A stretch of 64,000 bases of DNA, taken from Ovis canadensis (Eukaryota; Chordata; Mammalia; Artiodactyla; Bovidae). Position 1 is the stretch's first letter; the number at the start of each line of letters is the position of its first letter. The position numbers and the translations under genes are program-made. Location of the stretch: positions 45,791,001 to 45,855,000 of the forward strand of contig NC_091262.1 of NCBI RefSeq assembly GCF_042477335.2, written 5' to 3'. Shown here in pieces: positions 55,185-64,000 of this stretch. The notes beneath the pieces are model-generated. The model saw only the letters and a list, made by a program, of their open reading frames with translations. It had not been told where the DNA came from and made no database searches.

Positions 55185-55580
55185 ACAGGCTAGGACTTGT
55201 GATGTGGTGGGAAGAGAACTGACTTCCGAGGCAGCGGGGCTGGGTTTGAATGTCAGCCCTCATACTTACTGGCTGTGCTTGTTGTTCGGTTGCTGTCATG
55301 TCTAACTCTTTGTGACGCCATGGACTGCAGCACAGCAGGCCTCCCTATCCCTCACCATCTCCTGGAGTTTGCTCAAGTTCATGTTCATTGAATCAGTGAT
55401 GCTATCCAACCATCTCATCCTCTGCTGCCCTCTTCTCCTTTCCCAGCATCAGGGTCTCTTCCAATGAGTTGGCTGTTGGCATCCAGCTGTGCAGGCTTGG
55501 AGACATTTCTCACCCACTCTGATTCAAGATTTCTTCATGTGCAGTGGGGGTCAGAGGGCTGGAGTGAGGATTAGAAGTGG
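55185..55580 (+). repeat. MIR SINE interrupted by a BovB end
   Basis: MIR 5' half (gtgggaagagaactgacttc, gggctgggtttgaatgtcag, tacttactggctgtg) is cut at 55278 by an antisense BovB 3' fragment. The remainder (ttggagacatttctcaccca) continues after 55490. Confidence 0.6.
55278..55484 (-). repeat. BovB LINE 3' fragment
   Basis: Antisense BovB tail: ttgttcggttgctgtcatgt, gccatggactgcagcacagc, cccagcatcagggtctcttc. The 7-bp gctgtgc is at both ends (55271, 55489). Confidence 0.88.
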
Positions 55581-56049
55581 GGAGACCTGGCCCAGGACCT
55601 GCAGGCAGGAGCCGCGGGCGCAGTGCTGTTCTTGCCCCTCCTGCTGCTAGGCCGATGAGGAGCAGGCGGAGTGAGGAGCAGGACGTGCACACCAGGCTGC
55701 GCGCTGGATCGAACTGCAGGCTGGCGATTTCAGATGGATGAGAGAACACTTCCAGTGGGAGTCACCCCAAAAGCTTCTTGGCTGAATGGGGGCCAGGAGA
55801 ATGGGGAGGTAAGGACAGGCACAGTGTGGGCAGGGAAATCTCCAGTGTGTTTGAGCAGCAGAGAGACCAGCCTAGCAGGGTGTAGAGGTCTGCTTAGCAA
55901 AATGCATGGCCAGGGGGCGGGACTTGGGCTCTGCAGTTGGGTTGTCTTCTCTGGGCACCAGGAGGCCACTGACGATTCTGAGGGGTTGAAGGGGTCAGGG
56001 AGGAAGGCCATGAGTTCTGAGAGCTGCGAGGAAGAGCCAGACTGTCTTG

Positions 56050-56185
56050 AGGACAAATCCTAGTTCCCTCACTAGGGATTCGGTGCCAATAAAACCTCTG
56101 GCTTGTCTTCTCGTGGGTAAAATGGGATAATTCTAGAACCTACTTCATAGAGATGTTGTGAGGATAAACTAAGCTAGTTCAATCC
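56050..56185 (+). repeat. MIR fragment
   Basis: Shows cttctcgtgggtaaaatggg, aacctacttcatagagatgt and tgtgaggataaactaagc, the MIR 3' half. Confidence 0.6.
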
Positions 56186-56499
56186 CAAGAAACTCTTTCT
56201 TGATGTCTTTGAAACTCCTAGGGAAAAGCACTGACAAGGCACACAGATCCGTGTTCAAATCCTGAAATGGGCAAAATGGCGCCATCTCCTTGGATGGCAG
56301 TGGAATGAAGCTTGCTCCCACTGGCACTAGTCCAGGGCTCTCTGAACAGCACCCAGGCCAGTTGCCCAGAGTGCGTGGGAAAGGCGCAGGGTCAGGAGTT
56401 TGAGGAGAAAGAAGAGTCAGTGGGGGAAGCTGGGCTGCTCCAAGCCTGAGCAGGGAGGCCTGCAGAGCCTGACACACAGTGGGCTCTGTCCTCGGCATC

Positions 56500-56515
56500 G
56501 GGGGGGGGGGGGGGG
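56500..56515 (+). repeat. G16 homopolymer
   Basis: Sixteen G in a row inside GC-rich DNA, a length-variable tract able to form a G-quadruplex. Open frames crossing it are unreliable. Confidence 0.95.
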
Positions 56516-57321
56516 TGAGTGGCTTGGGCAGGGAAGGCCGGGGCAGTGGGACTGGGGTGGTTTCGGGTGTGCCCCTGGGTGTGTGGTGGAGTGCGCTGCA
56601 GGGAGAAGAGGCACTTGTGGGGAGAGGAGGAACAGATGGCGAGCCACAGGCTTGCAGGTTTTCACTCTGCCCAACTTCCGACCCCTGGTTCCAGGACTCC
56701 AGCCCAAGTGTGAGGTGATTGCTCCAGGGAGCAAGAGCTCTGCGGCCCCCTGACAGAGATTCGGTTCCCCTCACCAAGCACATTCTCCAGCACCCAGGAG
56801 CCCTGCTTAGATTCTCCAGCTGGGACTGGTGACCAGTAATGCTCAGCCTTTCGGTTGCTTCCTCGTACCTTCAGAGGGTAAGCGAGCAGTTAGTTGGGAT
56901 ATGTGTGCGTGGAGAGAGAGTTACCTAACATCTCCAGGAGGTCAGGAGTTGTGTCCAGGCAGCCTGTTTCCACTCAGAGGTTTGCACATTTGAGAGAACT
57001 GGATCTTGGCAACCAAGATCCCTCCCCCTCCGCCCTGTATGCAATCCAGTTTTTAAGTTTCAGCTGTGAGCTGCCAACTGCAGCCCTTGGCTCCTGAGGC
57101 ACTAATGAAGTCCCTTCCCTTGTAGAGCATGGGCTCTCTTACAAGGATGCATAATTAGCTGAGTCTTGGAGAAGAGCAGAGAGCTCACAGAGTGCACACC
57201 CTGTGCCAGGCACCCAGAGAGCTTCTCGTACCAGTAAATCCCAGGTAGGAAAGAACTCAAGATTCTTTGTGACCTGGGTTGAAAGAAGTCAGCTCCCAGG
57301 CATGTGGAAGCCAAAGAAAAG

Positions 57322-57532
57322 TTAAAGTGTTAGTCACTCATTTGTATCTGATTCTTTGTGACCCCATGGACTGTAGCCCACCAGGCTCCTCTGTCCATGG
57401 GATTCTCCATGCAAGAACAGTGGAGTGGGTTGCCATGCCCTCCTCCAGGGGATCTTCCCGACCTAGGTGATTGAACCTGGGTCTCCTGCATTGCAGGCAG
57501 ATTTTTTACCATCTGAGCCACCAGAGAAGCCA
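57322..57532 (-). repeat. Bov-tA SINE
   Basis: Antisense copy: gttagtcactcatttgtatc, ttctccatgcaagaacagtg, ctccaggggatcttcccgac, ccatctgagccaccagagaa. Confidence 0.92.
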
Positions 57533-58575
57533 AAGGCCCCACTCAAATGTCAGTGGTCCATCACCTCTGGACAATCCAGAATCAAAGGGAAGAGTGGTCT
57601 TCCTAAGGGCCCACTGACAGAATTCTTAGGAATGGATCCCATGCTGGGCAAGGTGCTGAAGGGGTAACAGGATCTCTCTCCAGTCATACCAAAAGTCAGA
57701 GGGATCCCATCTGTGGCCTTGCTCCACCCGCTTTGGAGCCTGACTTGGGCAACCCTGAACCCTCACCATCCAAGCCCGTATCTTTCAGGGGCCCCAGTTG
57801 GCCACTCTCCAGCAGAGCACTGGACAGCCACCCAAGCGTACTGTGTTCCCTCTCTATAATGTTGAGACCTCTCAGCTCCAACTGTCTCTTTCTTTGGTTC
57901 TCTCCCTCCAGAAGTCGGTTCACAACAAGGAAGGTAAGTTCCCTGAGCTCCTGTCCAGAAGCTGAGCCTATGTCCCAGGGAGTTGTCTCTCAGCTTTATC
58001 CTCTTGACCCTTCCTCCCAGGCCCAGGCAACATAGGGAGCTCTGAGGCCCACATCAGTACAGTTTTTCCTCCTCAGCAATATATAACTTGAGTCTGGAAA
58101 TCACATTTCTGGAATATCCCTTAAATATTATGTCTGAAAGTTCTAGAATGCTTGCTGGTGGAGAGAAGCAGAAACACTGGGCTGGAAACAGTGTCCACGG
58201 TAAAGGGTTAAGAAATCTAAAATCTGGTCTAAATTCAGAGTCTACATGTTTGCACTTTCATCCATTCTACTCCAATGACGTGGCAGCTGTCACTGCCTCT
58301 GCCCACTGTGGACTCGTCCTGCCTGAGCCAGGAGGCCTCCTCTGTCTGCTACGGAAGCATCTGCTCATTAGCTTGTCTGCCTTTGTGAGGACCCAGTGTG
58401 TGACCGTGTACCTTTAGGAACAGGCAAAGGATGTGAATTCTGCAGCAGGTTACGCTGTACACGGTCCTGCTCTGCTCATATTGTCTGCAGAGCTCTGAGA
58501 TGACCACTGAGAGGCTCAGCCTCAGCCAGCTAACCAAACCGTTTAAATAAACCCAGGACCTTTTAAACAAACCCA

Positions 58576-58728
58576 GGGCGTCAGAGGATGAGATAGCTGG
58601 ATGGCATTACCGATGCAATAGACATGAACTTGGGCAAACTTCGGGAGATGGTGAGGGACAGAGAGAGGCCTGGGCTGCTGCAGCCCATGAGGTCCCGAAG
58701 AGTCGGACACCACTGGGCGACTAACAGG
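58576..58728 (+). repeat. BovB LINE 3' fragment
   Basis: Sense: cagaggatgagatagctgga, gacatgaacttgggcaaact, tcggacaccactgggcgact. It is the last ruminant repeat before the PEAK1 end. Confidence 0.88.
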
Positions 58729-59009
58729 ACCTCTATATGGTGACTGGTCACTAGGGGGCGATCTCACACAGCAAACCTGCAGCCCTCTGAGCTCTGGGGG
58801 AAAGCTGAAGGCCTTCACTTGCCCTTCTATGGCTGGTTTTCTCAGTTCAGGGAGGGAATGAATTGAAAACAAGTCCAGGTCAGCAGGGAGGAGCATCTGA
58901 GAAGGCACATCTCCTGCGAGTTAAGATGTAACCATGTCCGCGGCACGTCAGTGTGGAGAGAAGCTGAAAAGACAAGAGCTTGTCTGCTTTTACTGGATAT
59001 GAAAATGAA

Positions 59010-59015
59010 TTTATT
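59010..59015 (-). terminator. PEAK1: Poly(A) signal AATAAA, probable PEAK1 mRNA end
   Basis: TTTATT on plus gives AATAAA on minus, preceded by TGTGTAAATAAATTC context. It lies at the boundary between the repeat-free block on the right and the repeat-rich block on the left. Confidence 0.5.
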
Positions 59016-61760
59016 TACACAGTAACATGATGCCACAGAGAACACAGCAAAGTACCACAGCAAACCAAAGGGCGGCGCCACCTGGTGACAGAGGGGACCT
59101 TTCGTTGGTAGGTTTCTACAACTCTAAAATATGTTAAGTAGAGAGGTGAAGCTCCAGGAAAGAACAAAAGAAACAAGATTTTCAAAAAGCGAGCATGGGC
59201 AGAGCCAGTGGGGAATGAAAGAGAGCGGAATGAGGACTGCCACGATTCAAACCACTGAAAGGACAACATCTTGCTTCTGCCCTCATCTCATACCAAAATG
59301 CCCGGCGTTATCAACAGAAAAATCCCATCCCGGTGTGTTCGCATGTAACACCTTTTAAAACTGCTAAGGGAAGGGATAACCAAGTAGTTATTTGGAGCAA
59401 ATTTCCTGAAGCAGTGTGGTTTATCTTTCAAAAATGCTACCCTGAAGCCATAGGGCTGGTTCAACATTCAAGTTATCGGGAGCGCGGACACACACACTTT
59501 CCACACACTACACGGGCAAAGTGGATTTTCCATAATATAATATTTGTAGCAAAATATATGACTCTGTACTTCTGCTAGGTTAAAAAATGTCCGACCTCTT
59601 TTGATTCCCTGAAACTTTCTTGATTTAAAAAATAAAAGTGGAGGCAAACGGATGGGGAAAAGTGAGAAGCTGGAATAAATGCTGCGGCGTGGGAAACACC
59701 TGACGGGATGTCCCGGATGCAAGTCCCTGCAGCCCACCCGGGGAAAAGGGGAAAAGCTTCTGCATTGGCTGACGCAAAAACCTACTCTAATTTCAGACAG
59801 CTGCGGAGAGAGGGTGTGTAACAGCTGTATAGCACCTTGTACTTTCTGGGCACTTATAAATATTAAAATGGTGGTGATGAGTGGTGAACACCTCGGTTTA
59901 TAAAAAATACTAGACTTTTTAAAAGAAATTTCCCAAGAGTTTTTTTTTAAACAAACCTATTGAAACTATCACATCTCTTTAAAAAAAAAACAACCAAAAA
60001 AAAAAAAACAAAACAAAACCCTCAGCTTTCAGTATTACAGGGATATGATGTTCCCAAGCTGAAGTTTGGGTGATTGTCACAATCATGTCAATGGGAGAGG
60101 GGATAGTTCCTTCTCTTGAAACGCTGGGGAATTTATAATCTTCCCAAGGTTTTCATTAGCATCATCTCCCCCCACCCCCAATACACAAAATGGACTTGTT
60201 TTTAAAAAAATAGGTGCTTTTTTTGAGGATGGTTTACTTGATCAGCGGAATACCTGGATGTGGGAATGCACGTGAATTCTCTTCCCATGGCGTCCGTCAT
60301 AACTCAGCCTCATCATCTAAAAAACATCAGGACAAAGAGGCTTGGTTTCTTTGGTATAATCTCTGTCTAGAATCTTGCGTGGCACCACTCGTGGCTTCCC
60401 TAATGGCATCGGTTTTGGTCCGTGGAACCCCCACGTTTGGTGCTGCCGTCAGCACAGGCTGCGGCGCACAATTGAGCAAGAGCGGCACTTGGATTTGTCT
60501 TGGCGCAGCACTTTGGGCCTTTGAGAATATGGGCTTCAATGAGGTAAAACTAACCACCTGCTTTCACGGGCAGCCATCCTGTTCAGTCATTAGGCTGAAC
60601 CAGAATTTTTACTCCTTGTCAACTAGTAAGGGGAATTAAAAAAACATGTCAGAGTTAGCCCAGGAAGTCAAGTTACTCCCTGCCCATCCCAAGTATGTTC
60701 ATACCTTATTTATACATCTAGAATCACTTGGAATACAGCGCAGTATCCTAAGCCCATCCCAGTTTCTGGAACTAACCCATATTTTTTTCAGATTGCTGCT
60801 GGTAACATCTAAAAAAAACTCCTATCAGCAAAACTAAGTCAGGTAATTTCCTAGCACCAAAGTATTCTTAATTCGAATGTGAGAAGTGGAGTGCAATCCT
60901 TCTATGTCCTACTATTTAGTAGGCCCCAAAGATCTTTCATGGATATTTTATAATGCTAGACACTTTAAAATACAATTTTAGGTAGTCTAATTCCCAGGAT
61001 TATCATTAATATTTCCAGAGGCTCAGATCTCTTGGTTTAGTTTTCTAAGTTCACAAACTTGGACTGAGTTTGGAAGCACAACTGGCCCCAGTGACAGTGA
61101 AAGGCTACTCAGACCCTTAAAATTCTGACCAACAGATTTTACTTTTGGGCCCTCAACATCAGTAGATTAGGGAATGTGAGTGCTGTGCTCCCCTGTATAT
61201 CTCAGCCGGTTTATCTTCTGAGGGCAAAACTTAAAACCCACTGCCATACTCCTGGCTTCCAATTCTGACTTAGCCTATGGGTTGGTGGACGTCCTTCACC
61301 ATTCTTTTGTTGTTGATGCCATGGGTTGCAACTGCTCTTTCCACCATCTTGCTGTTATTCTGGATGAATTAGCTCCTTGGCATCATGCTAGTGCACCAAG
61401 GGCTCTCAGGCGAGCAAGGGAGCCCTTTCACAGCCCCCCCTCCTTTCCGTGGAATATCTAATTTCTTTCCTCCCAGACGAGGTTAGCATGCTAACAAGGC
61501 ACTCTGCTGTACATTCAGTCTTGGTCTTGGCTACTCCAGCCATTGTCCCGTTTACCTAAAAGTGTACGAGAGATTATTCTTGCTCATGTGGCTTAAGGAA
61601 AAGTTCCAATAGCGGCTTAATTGTTCAAATTCTCAATATACATGGAAGAATCTATAGTACAGACTTCAAAAGAAGAGAAAAAATCCAATCCGTATTGAAG
61701 ACAATAACTTGATGTTACTTGAGAAAACTTAAAGTGCTATACTAGTCACAATCCAAAACT

Positions 61761-61785
61761 CATATATATATATATATTATATGTA
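61761..61785 (+). repeat. (TA)n run
   Basis: Alternating TA in the repeat-poor block. In the predicted mRNA it would be a UA-rich stretch. Confidence 0.85.
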
Positions 61786-63179
61786 TAAATATGTATGTCT
61801 GAGGGCAGGATTTCTTCGCAGTTGATGAATGAATTCAAAGTTTCTGCTACAATTAAAATGGAAATGCAAAATATTTGTGTTAATATGAGACTGAACTTCA
61901 TCATTTTGGAAAAATATTTGGAGGACCGTCTGACAATACCTCTTGCCTAGAAATAGGGTTATCTTGCCTATTCCGTTCTCACCTGTAACACTTTCGTCCT
62001 TCCCCACTTTACATCCTTTGGCCCTCACTCAGAGAACTATTAATCCAGCCACTGATCTCAGAGCAGCCCGAGTCCCTTCCTGACTAGCTGGCGTTCATCT
62101 TTTGCCCTTAACAAGTCCGACTATGAAAACAGTACTAAACACATCTAATGTGAAAAGGTGCTCGGTTTGCCAGTGCTATAGATAATGGTAGTGGAGGGTG
62201 TCCGTGCTTATAATACTATCGAGTTAAAATGAAGAAGACTGGATCCAAGCCAAAACAGAAACAGGAGAAAAAAAGGAGGGTGGTGGTGGTGAAGGATACC
62301 TAGAAAACAAATAAAGGGACCAGGAAACATTCTTCATTAAATATGAAACTGCATTAAATAGCCAACATTCAAATTCACACGGGCTAGGCAGCATGAGAGT
62401 GACATTGAGAAAGCGTCTCAATGTGCAAACCACGGAGAGCAGGCTGCTGAGGGGGCGTGCTGGTTGACAGGGTAGTGGTCTCTGCGCTGCCACTTCAGTG
62501 TATAACTGGCAGGGGGTTATGTGCACATGGGTTAGCTAAGGGCAACCTACTAAAGCCTGCTAGGCAAAGTGGGGCCAGGTTGCAGGACACCGAGAGAGCG
62601 GGCTGCTGGCCTGCAGCGGCGCGCCATCCTGTGGCTGTTCCCAGGGGCAGAGCCTTGTCTCTGGCCAGAGGAGACAGGACTCTGTGTGGGCCAACCAGCT
62701 CTCCTCCCTGGAAGTCCTGACCTGCTGGCCGGGAGGACAGGGCATCCCCCAGATGGGCCTCATGACTCCCATTCTCTCAAAAAATAAGAAAATGAAGCAA
62801 AGAAGAGCACGATAAAATACATTCTTCTCCTTTCTTGATCCTCTTTGATATAGGTGAATCACATGAAAGGTGGTTAATAATGTTAAAAGTTTAGAAATTA
62901 CCAAAAGGCCACTAACGTGCTATCTAAATAATACTGCACAATCAGGCTTGGCTTTAACAAGCTCTGCATCGGCTGATGCGGGGCCCAGGGCCATCTTGCC
63001 CACCAGGCAGAGGATGTGTCTGTCAACCTTGCCACAGGTTGCTCCCCCAGAGGCCTGGCCTCTACTTCCAGCAGGCATGTGCACACACATGGGTATACAC
63101 GTGTACACACACTCACACTGTCTGAGTGACTCTTGGGATTTCAAAGTTGAAGTAAACAGAACAGATACTCACAGTTTTG

Positions 63180-63183
<4 letters not shown>

Positions 63184-63211
<28 letters not shown>
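63184..63211 (+). repeat. (CA)n microsatellite in probable 3'UTR
   Basis: About 14 CA units. On the minus-strand transcript it would read (UG)n, the known preferred ligand type of TDP-43 and CELF proteins. Confidence 0.92.
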
Positions 63212-64000
63212 TGTGGGTGGAAGGGACACTCGTCTCAGCGCAAATATGTGCCAAGGGAAGAAGGGGATATTCTGTGGATATTGCTTCAGGTGAAGTTGCA
63301 ACATAAACACTGTATATACAGCTAAAAAAAAATACATACAAAAATTGCACATGTATCCATAGGAGGGGAGCACAGACCCCAGGCAGGGTGCTCTCGGCCA
63401 CCCACCTCAGCAATCCAAACTCCCCATGAGCTGCCCTCAGTGGTGTTTCTGAGTCACCGGGAGCAATGTGCCTGGGCAGCTGGGAGGCAGTCTCTCTAGA
63501 CAACGTGGGCATTGCGAGGCGGAGGTCGGCGGTCTCGTCAGTGGCCTTCTCCCCTTCCTCTGCCTTCTGGCCATCCTAACAGCCAGCCACACTGTGCCCT
63601 TGAGGGAGTTGTTACAGCTCAAAGGATAGCCATTTCCATGCAGAGCTGTTGTCTACAGCATTTGGTAGACTAGTTAACACTGGCTGCTGATAGAAGGAGG
63701 CTGGCCAATTATGGCTCAGGGGAAAACTGTGATCTGGGTACTGGTAGCCCTGGCTGCCGAGGCTGACAGCTCTGACAGTAATCAAATAACTGTCCTTTAA
63801 ACTCTGTTCCCCTGATGGCCCCTAGAGAACGGCACGTGCAGGAACACCATCTCCTTATGTCCTGCTAGTTATTTGTAAGATCTGCACTCTGCCCTCCTGG
63901 GGCCCTAGTGACACCACCTTGGGTCAGCTCTGTCATGGGCTGATACACCCAAACTTCACTGGCAAGTGGGGACAGAAGCAAGGTGAAGGAGGTTCAGGCA

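Larger units (their letters stand above)
58985..64000 (-). other. PEAK1: Probable PEAK1 3'UTR (partial)
   Basis: About 5 kb with no SINE or LINE, unlike the dense repeats on its left. On the minus strand it ends with AATAAA (59010-59015), followed by a plausible cleavage zone at about 58985-58998. No frame at the right edge is open as coding. In mammals the gene next to TSPAN3 on this side, in the same orientation, is PEAK1, a large pseudokinase scaffold of the cytoskeleton with a long 3'UTR. The reading is therefore from gene order plus the poly(A) signal. The mRNA sense would carry U-rich tracts (complement of A-runs at 59980-60015) and a (UG)n run (complement of 63184-63211). The coding part lies right of the window. 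Confidence 0.55.

Noticed and set aside
56169-56783. 204-residue minus-strand frame
   Set aside because: It is proline-rich and crosses the G16 tract and a MIR, has no recognisable domain and no splice or promoter context.
63141-63622. PEAK1 coding exon at the right edge
   Set aside because: The open frames there cross a CA repeat and have no kinase-like or PEAK1-like content; all frames at the extreme right edge hit early stops.

Overview
This is a mammalian nuclear window, almost certainly from a bovid ruminant (cattle or a close relative). Many copies of ruminant-specific Bov-tA SINEs, BovB (RTE) LINE fragments, artiodactyl CHR-type tRNA-derived SINEs and a young ruminant L1 tail sit among older MIR, L2, L1M, hAT-Charlie and ERV remnants. 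There are no operons, CRISPR arrays or phage-like genes. Coding DNA is split into short exons, and most long open frames are chance or lie inside repeats.

The only protein-coding gene I can build is TSPAN3 (tetraspanin-3), on the minus strand. Six exons lie at 22865-22927 (start codon), 8047-8238, 7724-7798, 4582-4683, 3486-3638 and 3143-3226. All have canonical GT/AG borders, all are phase 0, and together they encode residues 1-223. The family protein has 253 residues, so the last coding exon (about 30 residues, with the end of TM4 and the C-tail) and the 3'UTR lie left of base 1. A CpG island (about 22300-23230) covers exon 1 and is the promoter.

From about 23.2 to 59.0 kb is an intergenic region made mostly of repeats: nested BovB, SINE, L1, L2 and MIR copies, an LTR with a polypurine-like tract (32569-33046), a decayed class III-like ERV pol remnant (about 40010-41180), and two odd GC-rich islands. 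From about 59.0 kb to the right edge the sequence is nearly free of interspersed repeats. On the minus strand it begins (right to left) as a long non-coding stretch ending in AATAAA (59010-59015). In mammals TSPAN3 is followed on this side by PEAK1 in the same orientation, so I read 59.0-64.0 kb as the long 3'UTR of PEAK1; this is inference from gene order.

I found no convincing new gene system. The most unusual items are: a short GC-rich poly(A)-tailed retro-insertion of unknown parent with a 14-bp target-site duplication inside an L2 (10816-10962); a GC-rich island with a (CAG)9 run whose minus strand reads like a leucine-rich signal peptide followed by a splice-donor-like sequence (37990-38280); a 13-bp direct repeat bounding a Bov-tA plus about 80 bp of non-SINE DNA (45836-46137); and a tandem duplication that copied a TG microsatellite together with a SINE tail (12479-12642).
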